DNA of 64,000 nucleotides from Cellvibrio sp. pealriver (GTDB lineage: Bacteria > Pseudomonadota > Gammaproteobacteria > Pseudomonadales > Cellvibrionaceae), in NCBI RefSeq assembly GCF_001183545.1, contig NZ_KQ236688.1:525149-589148 (forward strand), given 5' to 3'. The position numbers and the translations under genes were made by a program. The notes under the pieces are model-generated. The model ran no database searches, was not told the origin of the DNA, and saw nothing but the letters and a program-made list of their open reading frames with translations. The number at the start of each line of letters is the position of its first letter. Position 1 is the first letter of the stretch. Positions 34,838-44,113 of the stretch are shown piece after piece.

Positions 34838-34968
34838 GGTTTGATGCTCTTGGGGTAATCCTGGTATGGCTAATTTACCATGCAAAATGACCAATTTGGC
34901 CGAGACATGGCAAGTGTTTGCACATACACTTCTGGCCATATTGTGTTGTTGTTACTTCGGAGCTAGTT

Positions 34969-36879
34969 ATGTCTCTTGCACGCCTGCCAATTATTGTGGG
35001 ATTCGGTGGATTTAATGCGGCCGGCCGCAGCTCAGGTCATCATGCTTATCGCCGTATGGTGATCGAAAGTTTGCCTGAGCTTGATCGCCAGGAAACCATA
35101 GCGGGTTTGGCAGTTATGATGGGGTTGGTGGTATTTGCTGATGACGCTTATCGTGATTTGGAAGGGAATATCCTTAGTCTTGGTGAGATTGAAACCCGCT
35201 TCGGTGGTCAGGTTCTTGACGGCACCCTCATTCGTCGTATTGATAAAAGTTTTTTCGATGTGGATGCTGCCCACTGGCAAAAGTCGGCCACTTTGGGGGC
35301 GGGCGACTCTCCGCTTGTGTTTGAGATACGCAAGCGCGATTTGCCTGAGCCGGTACCTTCTGATTGGAAATTGGAGCCAATGGAAGACGGAGATCGTGTG
35401 CGAGTGACTGCACCTTCTGGTTTGGAGGTCAAGTTTGATAGTTATCGCGATCTTCCTGTGAAATCAGCGGGGCAGTTACCACGTGGGTTTAATCCCGGTT
35501 CACTTTATAACTCTCATTATCATCCGCGCGCATTGCAACTGGCAGTTATCGGGGCATCTGATGCAATCCAGTCTACAGGTTTGGACTGGCAGCAAGTAAT
35601 GGACTCGGTTAGACCTGATCAGGTTGGGGTCTATGCGAGCAACGTGATGAGTCAAATGGATGAAAATGGCTTTGGTGGCCTGCTTCAATCGCGATTAAAA
35701 GGCTCCCGCGTAAGTGCAAAACAGTGTCCGCTTGGGCTCAACACCATGCCTGCTGATTTCGTAAATGCCTATATTCTTGGCAGTGTAGGGCAAACAGGTG
35801 CAATCACAGGTGCTTGCGCATCCTTTTTATACAACTTGCAGGCGGCGGCCGATGATATTGCATCGGGCAAGTGTCGCGTGGCTGTGGTCGGATGTGCGGA
35901 AGCGCCTATTGTTGCAGAAATTATTGATGGCTACGCCACAATGGGGGCGCTGGCGAGTGAAGAGAAATTGCGTAAGCTGGATGGGGTTGAGGAGGCTGAT
36001 CCTCGTCGTACCAGTCGTCCTTTTGGTGAAAATGCCGGTTTTACAATGGCTGAGGCTAGCCAGTACGTTGTGTTGATGGATGATGCATTGGTTATCGAGC
36101 TTGGAGCTGATGTTCATGGTGCGATAGGCGATGTTTTCATCAACGCAGATGGGTTCAAAAAGTCAATTTCGGCACCAGGGCCAGGTAACTACATCACCAT
36201 GGCCAAAGCTGTTGCATCGGCACGGGCAATCCTTGGGGATGAATCTGTTTGCAAGCGCTCGATGATTCAGGCTCATGGCTCCAGTACGCCGCAAAACAGG
36301 GTGACTGAATCGCAAATATTTGATCAGATCGCACAAGTTTTCGGTATCACGGGTTGGCCGGTCGCTGCGGTCAAGGCATATGTTGGGCATTCCCTCTCGG
36401 CAGCCAGTGGCGAGCAGCTGATCGCCAGTCTCGGCATATTCAAGTACGGAATAATTCCGGGTATTAAAACAATCGATAAAGTAGCGGATGATGTGTTCGC
36501 AGAGCGCTTGCAAATATCTACCAGTGATCAATTGTGCAGGCAGCCATTGGATGTTGCATTCCTGAACTCCAAGGGGTTTGGTGGAAATAATGCAACTGCG
36601 AGCGTGTTTGCACCGCATGTAGTTGAGTCAATGCTGCAGCGTCGTTATGGGGAGGCTGCGTATGCCAGCTATGATGACAAGCGGAAAGATGTCCGGACTG
36701 TGGCGACAGCTTATGATCGGGCTGCCTTGCAAGGTAATTTCTCCACCATATACCATTTTGGTGAAGGTTTGATTGATGAGAGCCTAATTAAGGTAGATTG
36801 TGAACATGTCAATTTGCCAGGCTTTGTGCAAGCGGTAGATCTTGTGTTTGCCAACCGTTATGCAGACATGTGCAATTAA
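34969..36879 (+). CDS. fabY: Beta-ketoacyl-ACP synthase FabY
   Basis: 636 residues, long for a ketoacyl synthase and matching in length and wording Pseudomonas aeruginosa FabY, which condenses acetyl-CoA with malonyl-ACP to start fatty-acid synthesis in place of FabH. Visible are the N-terminal IIVGFGGFNAAGRSS, the active-site Cys283 in ITGACASFLYN, and the two histidine motifs QAHGSSTPQNR and YVGHSLSAA, plus NSKGFGGNNA. It starts at ATG 34969 with GGAG upstream; the open frame extends earlier without support. It is monocistronic and 90 bases upstream begins the divergent GlxA-like regulator frame. Confidence 0.93.
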   Translation: MSLARLPIIVGFGGFNAAGRSSGHHAYRRMVIESLPELDRQETIAGLAVMMGLVVFADDAYRDLEGNILSLGEIETRFGGQVLDGTLIRRIDKSFFDVDAAHWQKSATLGAGDSPLVFEIRKRDLPEPVPSDWKLEPMEDGDRVRVTAPSGLEVKFDSYRDLPVKSAGQLPRGFNPGSLYNSHYHPRALQLAVIGASDAIQSTGLDWQQVMDSVRPDQVGVYASNVMSQMDENGFGGLLQSRLKGSRVSAKQCPLGLNTMPADFVNAYILGSVGQTGAITGACASFLYNLQAAADDIASGKCRVAVVGCAEAPIVAEIIDGYATMGALASEEKLRKLDGVEEADPRRTSRPFGENAGFTMAEASQYVVLMDDALVIELGADVHGAIGDVFINADGFKKSISAPGPGNYITMAKAVASARAILGDESVCKRSMIQAHGSSTPQNRVTESQIFDQIAQVFGITGWPVAAVKAYVGHSLSAASGEQLIASLGIFKYGIIPGIKTIDKVADDVFAERLQISTSDQLCRQPLDVAFLNSKGFGGNNATASVFAPHVVESMLQRRYGEAAYASYDDKRKDVRTVATAYDRAALQGNFSTIYHFGEGLIDESLIKVDCEHVNLPGFVQAVDLVFANRYADMCN

Positions 36880-37102
36880 CTGCGTAGATTAGTGTGGTAA
36901 TAACAGCCCCACCTTCTTTTCAGTTGTTGGGGCTATAGTTGGGTTTAAGAGTTTTCTAACTATACAAAGCGTTATCTTTCCCTTAGAATACCGCGCCTTT
37001 CGCATAGCTAATTATGCGACTCATAATTTTTTAACATGAAAGTCGATTTTCTAACTGGAAATGATGGCTTTCCCCATAAGTAAATACAGGAAGAAGACCT
37101 CA

Positions 37103-37351
37103 ATGGTAACTATTCGTCTGTCACGTGGTGGCTCTAAAAAGCGCCCGTTCTATCATCTGACCGTAACCAACAGCCGCAGTGCCCGTAATGGCCGCTTCAT
37201 CGAGCGTATCGGTTTCTTCAATCCAGTTGCTCGCGGTCAAGAAGAGCGCCTGCGTGTTGATACTGACCGTCTGCAACACTGGGTTGGTCAAGGTGCACAG
37301 TTGTCTGAGCGCGTTGAGCAACTGGTTAAAGAAAGCAAAAAAGCAGCTTAA
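37103..37351 (+). CDS. rpsP: 30S ribosomal protein S16
   Basis: 82 residues, standard length: [19 protein letters not shown], the [21 protein letters not shown] core. The start at 37103 follows AGGAAGA; an upstream in-frame ATG is not the usual one. First gene of the conserved rpsP-rimM-trmD-rplS operon. Confidence 0.97.
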   Translation: MVTIRLSRGGSKKRPFYHLTVTNSRSARNGRFIERIGFFNPVARGQEERLRVDTDRLQHWVGQGAQLSERVEQLVKESKKAA

Positions 37352-37380
37352 TTGTCTGTTTGAAACAGTAAAGGCGCCTG

Positions 37381-37920
37381 ATGTCTGCGGAATCCAATTT
37401 AGTTAACGTCGGGCGAATTACCGCTGTTTATGGTGTGAAAGGATGGGTGAAAGTTCATTCCTACACCGATCCAGAAGAAAATTTATTTGAGTACCATCCT
37501 TGGTTCATCAAAACCAAGCATGGTGTCAAAAAAATTGAGATAGATGATGCTCGCCCGCACGGAGATGCATTTGTTGCGCACATCGTAGGTGTTGATGATC
37601 GCGACTTGGCTGCTCAGTACACTGCAGCTGATATTGCTGTTGAGCGCGAGCTGTTACCAGAATTGGATGACGGCGAATACTACTGGAGTCAACTTGAGGG
37701 CTTGGTTGTATTTACGCAGTTCGATGGCGGTGAGCGTCAACGTCTTGGTGTGATTTCTAAATTGATGGAAACTGGTGCAAATGACGTGCTTGTCGTTGCT
37801 GCGGATGCAGAAAGTATTGATCGGCGTGAGCGTTTAATACCTTATGTTCCTGAACAGTTTGTACTGTCAGTTGATCTCGACGCTGGTGAAATGCTGGTGG
37901 ATTGGGATCCCGAGTTTTAA
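37381..37920 (+). CDS. rimM: 16S rRNA processing protein RimM
   Basis: 179 residues with the N-terminal RimM barrel (VNVGRITAVYGVKGWVKVHSYTDP) and C-terminal PRC-barrel domain (YYWSQLEGLVVF, ERLIPYVPEQFVLSVDLDAGEMLVDWD). It assists 30S head maturation through S19. It lies 29 bases after rpsP in the same operon. Confidence 0.97.
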   Translation: MSAESNLVNVGRITAVYGVKGWVKVHSYTDPEENLFEYHPWFIKTKHGVKKIEIDDARPHGDAFVAHIVGVDDRDLAAQYTAADIAVERELLPELDDGEYYWSQLEGLVVFTQFDGGERQRLGVISKLMETGANDVLVVAADAESIDRRERLIPYVPEQFVLSVDLDAGEMLVDWDPEF

Positions 37921-37992
37921 GCTTTAAAAATAAAAAGTTTAAAGCTCACTTATTTGGCGTAAGCGCTGTGAGGCGAGAGGAGTGATCGTCAA

Positions 37993-38766
37993 TTGCTTAA
38001 AATTGCGGTTGTTTCCATTTTCCCTGACATGTTTAACGCGATTGCCGGTTTTGGGATAACCAGTCGTGCAATCAAACAAGGTTTGGTGGAGTTGAAAGCA
38101 ATAACTCCGCGCGATTTTGCTCATGATCGTCATTCAACAGTAGATGACCGTCCCTTTGGTGGCGGCCCTGGGATGGTGATGATGGTGCAGCCGCTGCGCG
38201 ATGCAATAGCAGAAGCTAAAGCATGGACGGGTAATGATGCAAAAGTTATTTATTTGTCCCCGCAAGGGCGAACACTGAATCAAGCGGGTGTTGGTGAATT
38301 AGCTACTTGTGGCAACATGGTGTTAGTAGCTGGTCGATACGAAGGAATTGATGAGCGCTTACTGCAAACTGTCATCGATGAAGAGTGGTCAATTGGTGAT
38401 TACGTGTTAAGTGGCGGTGAGTTGCCAGCAATGGTGCTGATCGATGCGGTAACGCGGCTGATTCCGGGTGCTCTCGGGCACGCGTTGTCGGCAGAACAGG
38501 ATTCATTTACGGATGGTTTGTTGGATTGTCCCCATTATACCCGTCCAGAGGATTTTGAAGGGATGCGCGTTCCGGATGTATTAATGTCCGGTAACCATGA
38601 ACTTATTCGGCGCTGGCGCTTGAAACAAGCGTTAGGGCGAACCTGGCTTAGAAGGCCGGATTTATTGCAAGCGATAAATTTAACCGAGGAGCAGCAGAAG
38701 CTGTTGACGGAATATCGTCGTGACCTTGATACGACAAACTCTAGCTGTGAAGCTATAGACTCTTAG
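37993..38766 (+). CDS. trmD: tRNA (guanine-N1)-methyltransferase
   Basis: 257 residues. It methylates G37 of tRNAs and prevents frameshifting. The trefoil-knot SAM site is seen in [37 protein letters not shown] and [22 protein letters not shown]. The start is TTG at 37993, supported by GAGGAG about 9 bases upstream and by the family N-terminus MLKIAVVS. Third gene of the operon, 72 bases after rimM. Confidence 0.97.
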   Translation: MLKIAVVSIFPDMFNAIAGFGITSRAIKQGLVELKAITPRDFAHDRHSTVDDRPFGGGPGMVMMVQPLRDAIAEAKAWTGNDAKVIYLSPQGRTLNQAGVGELATCGNMVLVAGRYEGIDERLLQTVIDEEWSIGDYVLSGGELPAMVLIDAVTRLIPGALGHALSAEQDSFTDGLLDCPHYTRPEDFEGMRVPDVLMSGNHELIRRWRLKQALGRTWLRRPDLLQAINLTEEQQKLLTEYRRDLDTTNSSCEAIDS

Positions 38767-38775
38767 GAGATATCA

Positions 38776-39126
38776 ATGACTAATCCAATTATTCAGGCGT
38801 TGGAAAACGAACAACTGAAAGCAAGCGTTACCGAATTTTCACCGGGCGACACTGTTATTGTAAACGTGAAGGTAAAAGAAGGTGATCGTGAGCGCGTACA
38901 GGCTTACGAAGGTGTTGTAATTGCTATTCGTAACCGTGGTTTGAATTCTGCTTTCACTGTGCGCAAGATTTCTCATGGTGTTGGTGTTGAGCGTACGTTT
39001 CAAACCCACAGCCCGCTGATCGAGAGCGTTGTTCTCAAGCGTCGTGGTGATGTGCGTCAAGCAAAACTTTACTACCTGCGTGACCTTACTGGTAAGGCTG
39101 CTCGTATTAAAGAAAAATTGGTATAA
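38776..39126 (+). CDS. rplS: 50S ribosomal protein L19
   Basis: 116 residues: [79 protein letters not shown]. The ribosome site TAGGAGA is 6 bases upstream. Last gene of the operon, followed by a terminator. Confidence 0.97.
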   Translation: MTNPIIQALENEQLKASVTEFSPGDTVIVNVKVKEGDRERVQAYEGVVIAIRNRGLNSAFTVRKISHGVGVERTFQTHSPLIESVVLKRRGDVRQAKLYYLRDLTGKAARIKEKLV

Positions 39127-39155
39127 GGTTAGGCTAATAGCCTTGTTCTTTTCTG

Positions 39156-39189
39156 AAAAGCCGAAGTGGTTACCCACTTCGGCTTTTTG
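39156..39189 (+). terminator. Terminator of the rpsP-rplS operon
   Basis: AAAAGCCGAAGTGG / CCACTTCGGCTTTT with a TTAC-type loop and a T run. Confidence 0.93.
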
Positions 39190-39295
39190 TATTTAAGCCC
39201 CTGCGTTTTAGTTGATATCAATGGTGCTAATGACTAAAGTCGAATATCTAATTTTGTCTTATTGATTTTTACCTTTTTATTTTTTGGTTCCCTGT

Positions 39296-40222
39296 ATGTT
39301 GAATGCAAATCCTTCTTGTCTGGAGCCGTTGAGTGAAGATATTTTTTTAATAAACGAATATCTCGACAATATCTGGATGGAAAAGGGGTTGAGTGATAAT
39401 ACGCAGGAATCCTATCGTCGTGATTTAGAGCAATTTGCCGGGTGGGTCGCTGCACAGAAGCGAAAGCTAATTTCCGCAGATGCAGTATTACTGCAAACCT
39501 ATCTTGATTTTCGGTTACAACAAAAGCTGTCCAGCCGAACATCTGCTCGTTTCCTTTCCTGTGTGCGTGGTTTTTACCGATATTTGTTGCGTGAGGGTCG
39601 TATTTCTGAAAGCCCTGTAGCACTTGTGGAAAATCCCAAATTATCGCGTTCTTTGCCGAAATCTTTGAGTGAGTTCGATGTCGAAGCTCTGCTTGCGGCA
39701 CCGGATTTATCCGACCCGCTGGGGCTGCGTGACCGCACCATGTTAGAAGTTCTTTACGCCTGTGGTTTGCGTGTTTCGGAATTAGTTGAACTAAACATGC
39801 CCCAGATCAATTTACGGCAAAACGTGATTCGCGTGGTGGGGAAGGGTAGCAAGGAAAGATTGATTCCAATGGGCGAGGAGGCGGCAGCTTGGCTTGCACG
39901 CTATCTTCGTGAAGCGCGACCTGTATTGCTGAATAATCTTCCAGATGAGGTAGTATTTCCCAGCAATCGAGGCCAACCTATGACGCGACAGACATTTTGG
40001 TACCGTATCAAGCATTGGGCTATGGTAGCTGGTATAAAAAAACAATTGTCTCCCCACACATTGCGTCACGCCTTTGCGACGCATCTGTTGAATCATGGTG
40101 CAGATTTGCGTGTGGTACAGTTGTTGTTAGGGCATAGTGATTTATCGACAACCCAGATTTACACCCATGTAGCCAATCTACGGATGAAGCAGCAGCATCA
40201 GCTACATCATCCCCGCGGCTAG
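39296..40222 (+). CDS. xerD: Site-specific tyrosine recombinase XerD
   Basis: 308 residues. It resolves chromosome dimers at dif with XerC. The N-terminal SAM-like DNA-binding domain (about 10-100, GLSDNTQESYRRDLEQF) precedes the catalytic domain with Arg in CGLRVSELVEL, Lys in GKGSKERLIP, His and Arg in SPHTLRHAFATHLL, His in LLGHSDLSTTQIYTH and the Tyr nucleophile in the same motif. The downstream genes dsbC-hom-thrC-recJ give the Pseudomonas-type neighbourhood. ATG 39296 is chosen over TTG 39284; neither has a strong ribosome site. Confidence 0.94.
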   Translation: MLNANPSCLEPLSEDIFLINEYLDNIWMEKGLSDNTQESYRRDLEQFAGWVAAQKRKLISADAVLLQTYLDFRLQQKLSSRTSARFLSCVRGFYRYLLREGRISESPVALVENPKLSRSLPKSLSEFDVEALLAAPDLSDPLGLRDRTMLEVLYACGLRVSELVELNMPQINLRQNVIRVVGKGSKERLIPMGEEAAAWLARYLREARPVLLNNLPDEVVFPSNRGQPMTRQTFWYRIKHWAMVAGIKKQLSPHTLRHAFATHLLNHGADLRVVQLLLGHSDLSTTQIYTHVANLRMKQQHQLHHPRG

Positions 40223-40263
40223 TTAATTAATGATTTCATTATCAACCTGCAAGAGATTAGATC

Positions 40264-41064
40264 ATGATAAAAACACTAAAAGCACTTGGTTGCGTCACCT
40301 TTACAGGGTTCTTATTGGTGGCATCCCTGTCAGCGCCCCATGCATTTTCACAGTCGGGTGACTTGCTTAAGCGCAAATCAGTTGAAGATACTATCCTTGA
40401 AAACTTGCGCAAAGCCCGCCCCGATATTAATTTTGGTCAGCCTCGCCCTTCAGTGATTAAAGGGTTGTACCAAGTTCAAGTACCAGGCGGTCCTGTTCTG
40501 TTCGTCACTCCCGAGGGGGATAAATTTATTGCTGGTGAGATTTTTGGCATTGACTCTACCGGGTTTTCTAAAATTGAAGACCCTTACGTTGTAGAGGAGC
40601 GTAAAAAGGCGCTCGCTTCTCTGGATGGAAAAAGCAGTATTAATTTCAAGCCAAAAGGTAAAACCAAGGCGGTTGTCTACGTTTTCACCGATATCGATTG
40701 CGGTTACTGTCGCAAGCTTCACAGCCAAATGCATGCCTATGAAGAGGGCGGCCAAACCAAGCCTGGTTACAATGACTTGGGTATTGAGATCCGCTATTTG
40801 GCTTATCCTCGCGCAGGTATCCCCAGTCCATCAGCCGACAAATTGATCTCGACTTGGTGTGCCAAGGACAAACAAGATGCGATGACCAAGCTTAAATCTG
40901 ACCAATCCGTTCCAAGCGCTACCTGCGAAAATCCAGTGGCAGCACAGTTCCAGTTGGGCGGCCAATTGGGGGTTAGCGGAACTCCGGCATTATTCTTGCC
41001 GGATGGTAAATTGGTACCCGGTTATATGCCTCCTGAGGATCTGGCAAAAAACTTGGGTATCTGA
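40264..41064 (+). CDS. dsbC: Thiol:disulfide isomerase DsbC
   Basis: 266 residues with a signal peptide (about 1-29, ending AFSQ), an N-terminal dimerization domain (about 35-100) and a thioredoxin-fold domain with the CGYC redox site (C146, C149, in DIDCGYCRKLH) and the cis-Pro loop GVSGTPALF. It repairs wrong disulfides in the periplasm, useful for the many cysteine-bearing secreted enzymes of this organism. Two further cysteines (SAWCAK-like STWCAKD and SATCEN) form the usual structural pair. Followed by a strong terminator. Confidence 0.95.
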   Translation: MIKTLKALGCVTFTGFLLVASLSAPHAFSQSGDLLKRKSVEDTILENLRKARPDINFGQPRPSVIKGLYQVQVPGGPVLFVTPEGDKFIAGEIFGIDSTGFSKIEDPYVVEERKKALASLDGKSSINFKPKGKTKAVVYVFTDIDCGYCRKLHSQMHAYEEGGQTKPGYNDLGIEIRYLAYPRAGIPSPSADKLISTWCAKDKQDAMTKLKSDQSVPSATCENPVAAQFQLGGQLGVSGTPALFLPDGKLVPGYMPPEDLAKNLGI

Positions 41065-41130
41065 TTTATAAGGCTATTTTCGGTGATGTTTTTTGATATT
41101 GGATAGCATCCCAATAGCGCAATTGACACT

Positions 41131-41164
41131 GACGGCCACCATGAGTATGGTGGCCGTCTTTTTT
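41131..41164 (+). terminator. Terminator of the xerD-dsbC unit
   Basis: GACGGCCACCAT / ATGGTGGCCGTC, 12 perfect pairs, loop GAGT, then TTTTTT. It separates dsbC from hom. Confidence 0.94.
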
Positions 41165-41207
41165 GGTATTGGCGTAAATTTCACTAGCATTTGACGAGGA
41201 ATCCACC

Positions 41208-42512
41208 TTGAATCCGGTAAGAATTGGTATCTGCGGTCTGGGCACCGTAGGCAGCGGTACAGTTAATATTCTCACGCGCAACAAGGCGCTGATTGATGCC
41301 CGCGCCGGATGTGACATCACCATCGTGCAAATTGGTGCGCGTCGTGACAACCCCAATTGTGACACCTCACAATATAACGTTACCCGTGATGTGTTTGATG
41401 TTGCTAACAATCCTGAAGTTGATGTGTTGGTTGAAGTGATGGGCGGTACCACGGTTGCTAAAGATCTGATCCTTAAAGCCATTGAAAATGGCAAGCACAT
41501 CATTACTGCCAACAAAGCGCTGATTGCCCACCACGGAAATGAAATTTTTGCTGCGGCAAAAGCGAAAGGCGTGACCGTCGCGTTTGAGGCAGCAGTTGCT
41601 GGCGGTATTCCTATTATTAAAGCGATTCGTGAGGGTTTGGCGGCCAATAAAATTGAGTGGCTGGCAGGTATTATCAATGGTACCGGTAACTTCATCCTTA
41701 CCGAAATGCGTGATAAAGGTCGCTCATTCGAAGATGTTCTGGCAGAAGCCCAGGCTTTAGGGTATGCCGAAGCTGACCCAACATTTGATGTTGAGGGTAT
41801 CGATGCTGCGCACAAACTGGTGATTCTTGCTTCATTGGCGTTTGGCATCCCACTTGAGATCAACAAAGTCTTTACTGAGGGCATTACCAAAATTGCCACA
41901 GAAGATGTGACTTATGCAGAAGAGCTGGGTTACCGCATCAAGAATTTGGGTATTGCGCGCCGTACCGAAAAAGGTATCGAGTTACGTGTCCATCCAACGC
42001 TCATTCCTGAGAAACGCTTGATAGCGAATGTTGATGGTGTGATGAATGCGGTATTGGTAAAAGGCGATGCCGTAGGTGCGACCATGTACTACGGTGCAGG
42101 TGCAGGTGCAGAGCCTACGGGTTCATCAATTGTAGGTGATATTGTTGATGTGGCACGAACGTTAACTGCATCGCCCGAGCATCGCGTTCCTTACTTAGGG
42201 TTTGGTGCGGATTTTGTTTCTGCACAACCGATTCTGTCGATTGAAGAGGTAGAGACTGCGAATTATTTACGTATGTCAGCGCAAGACAAGCCTGGTGTCC
42301 TGTCCAAAATTGCCACTATCTTGAGTGATTCCGGGATCAGTATTGAAGCGATGATCCAGAAAGAAGCGAACGAAGGCGAAACGACGGTTCCGTTGATTTT
42401 GTTAACTAATAAAGTTCAGGATAAAAAGCTGATCGCTGCAATCCGTAGTATTGAGGCTTTGGATTCAGTAACGGGTTCTGTGCAACGTATTCGTGTTGAA
42501 GCATTGAAATAA
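41208..42512 (+). CDS. hom: Homoserine dehydrogenase
   Basis: 434 residues. It reduces aspartate semialdehyde to homoserine for threonine and methionine synthesis. The N-terminal NAD(P) motif is IGICGLGTVGSGTV, the catalytic region is AAVAGGIPIIKAIREGLAANKIEWLAGIINGTGNFIL, followed by EADPTFDVEGIDAAHKL and a C-terminal ACT domain (about 350-430) for threonine feedback. The start codon is TTG with GAGGAA 8 bases upstream. It lies 50 bases before thrC in one operon. Confidence 0.96.
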   Translation: MNPVRIGICGLGTVGSGTVNILTRNKALIDARAGCDITIVQIGARRDNPNCDTSQYNVTRDVFDVANNPEVDVLVEVMGGTTVAKDLILKAIENGKHIITANKALIAHHGNEIFAAAKAKGVTVAFEAAVAGGIPIIKAIREGLAANKIEWLAGIINGTGNFILTEMRDKGRSFEDVLAEAQALGYAEADPTFDVEGIDAAHKLVILASLAFGIPLEINKVFTEGITKIATEDVTYAEELGYRIKNLGIARRTEKGIELRVHPTLIPEKRLIANVDGVMNAVLVKGDAVGATMYYGAGAGAEPTGSSIVGDIVDVARTLTASPEHRVPYLGFGADFVSAQPILSIEEVETANYLRMSAQDKPGVLSKIATILSDSGISIEAMIQKEANEGETTVPLILLTNKVQDKKLIAAIRSIEALDSVTGSVQRIRVEALK

Positions 42513-42562
42513 TTGCGCGAGCAGAAACATTGCAACGACATTTTTTTTAAAGGTTAATTATT

Positions 42563-43960
42563 GTGAAATATATAAGTACTCGTGGCCAAGCGCCTGCGCT
42601 GAGTTTTGAAGAGGTCGTGCTCACAGGCCTCGCACCTGATGGTGGCTTGTACGTACCTGAAACCCTGCCGAGCTTTTCTAAAGAAGAAATTGCATCCTGG
42701 GCTGGGCTGTCATACCAAGAGCTCGCATTCAATGTGATGAAACCCTTTGTCGCTGGTGCAATCAGTGATGACGAGTTCAAAAAAATTATTGCAGATGCTT
42801 ATTCAACGTTCCGTCATGATGCTATAGCGCCGCTGGTGCAAACTGCACACAACGAGTGGATTCTTGAGTTATTCCAGGGGCCAACGCTCGCGTTCAAAGA
42901 TTTTGCGTTGCAGTTTCTTGGGCACTTGCTTGATCATTTGTTGAAAAAGCGCAATCAAAAAGTTGTTGTAATGGGAGCAACCTCTGGCGATACCGGCTCT
43001 GCAGCGATTGAAGGCTGCCGCCGCTGCGATAACATCGATATTTTCATCATGCACCCGAACAATCGCGTATCGAATGTGCAGCGTCGCCAAATGACAACAG
43101 TGCTTGCACCGAATGTATTTAATATCGCACTTGAAGGTAACTTTGATGATTGCCAAAACATGGTGAAGGCAAGCTTTGGTGATCAATCTTTCTTGCCCGA
43201 AGGTCGTCAATTGGTTGCAGTGAATTCGATTAACTGGGCGCGCATTATGGCTCAGATCGTTTATTATTTTTACGCTGGCTTGGCGTTGGGTGCTCCGCAT
43301 CGTCCAATCGCATTTTCTGTTCCTACGGGCAATTTTGGTGATATTTTTGCGGGCTATCTTGCGAAGAAAATGGGGTTACCTGTTGACCAATTAGTAATTG
43401 CAACCAACAGCAATGACATTCTGCATCGCTGCATTAGCAGCAACGACCACAGCAAGCACCAGTTGCAACACACCTTGTCTCCGAGTATGGATATTATGGT
43501 ATCCAGCAACTTTGAGCGTATGTTGTTCGATTTATATGATCGCGATGGTGCTGCTATTCGTCAGCTGATGGAGGATTTCAAGTCAGGTAGTATGACGTTG
43601 AAAGAGTCTGCGTTGGCGCGTGCGCGTGAGTTGTTCACCAGCCACGGTGTAAGTGATGAAGTCACTATTGATGTGATTCGTGAGGTATTTGATCGCACGG
43701 AATATTTACTTGACCCACATACTGCCATTGGCGTAGATGCCGCGCGTAAAACTCGCCGCCGTCAGGATATTCCGATGGTTGTGTTGGCTACAGCTCATCC
43801 GGCAAAATTCCCGGAAGCGGTGCGCAAAGCAGGGCAAGATGCTGATCCTGAGTTGCCTCATCACATGAAAGATTTGTTCGAGCGTGAAGAGCGCTACACT
43901 GTATTGCCGCAAGATTTGGTCAAAGTGCAGCAATTCGTTGCAGCTAATGTGCGCAAGTAA
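42563..43960 (+). CDS. thrC: Threonine synthase
   Basis: 465 residues. A PLP enzyme turning O-phosphohomoserine into threonine. It belongs to the long class (N-terminal YISTRGQAPALSFEEVVLTGLAPDGGLYVPE). The PLP lysine lies in PTLAFKDFALQFLG, and the glycine-rich loop is ATSGDTGSAAIEG. The start is GTG with AAAGGT upstream. Second gene of hom-thrC, followed by a terminator. Confidence 0.96.
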   Translation: MKYISTRGQAPALSFEEVVLTGLAPDGGLYVPETLPSFSKEEIASWAGLSYQELAFNVMKPFVAGAISDDEFKKIIADAYSTFRHDAIAPLVQTAHNEWILELFQGPTLAFKDFALQFLGHLLDHLLKKRNQKVVVMGATSGDTGSAAIEGCRRCDNIDIFIMHPNNRVSNVQRRQMTTVLAPNVFNIALEGNFDDCQNMVKASFGDQSFLPEGRQLVAVNSINWARIMAQIVYYFYAGLALGAPHRPIAFSVPTGNFGDIFAGYLAKKMGLPVDQLVIATNSNDILHRCISSNDHSKHQLQHTLSPSMDIMVSSNFERMLFDLYDRDGAAIRQLMEDFKSGSMTLKESALARARELFTSHGVSDEVTIDVIREVFDRTEYLLDPHTAIGVDAARKTRRRQDIPMVVLATAHPAKFPEAVRKAGQDADPELPHHMKDLFEREERYTVLPQDLVKVQQFVAANVRK

Positions 43961-43973
43961 ATTGTGGTGATAT

Positions 43974-44012
43974 AAAAAAGCCGCATGGGTAATTCCAGTG
44001 CGGCTTTTTTTA
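43974..44012 (+). terminator. Terminator of hom-thrC
   Basis: AAAAAAGCCGCA / TGCGGCTTTTTT stem with a 13-nt loop and T run. Confidence 0.9.
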
Positions 44013-44113
44013 TTTTCCTGTTTTATACAGATATAACTATCGGTTAGAAAAATATATCTACTGTTGAAAAAATCGCGTCGGTTTTTTTGAAAACTTTACA
44101 GTTATAGACAACT

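Noticed and set aside
36905..36934. Terminator after fabY
   Set aside because: AGCCCCA / TGGGGCT forms a 7-bp stem, but the loop is 16 nt and no T run follows; not reported as a feature.
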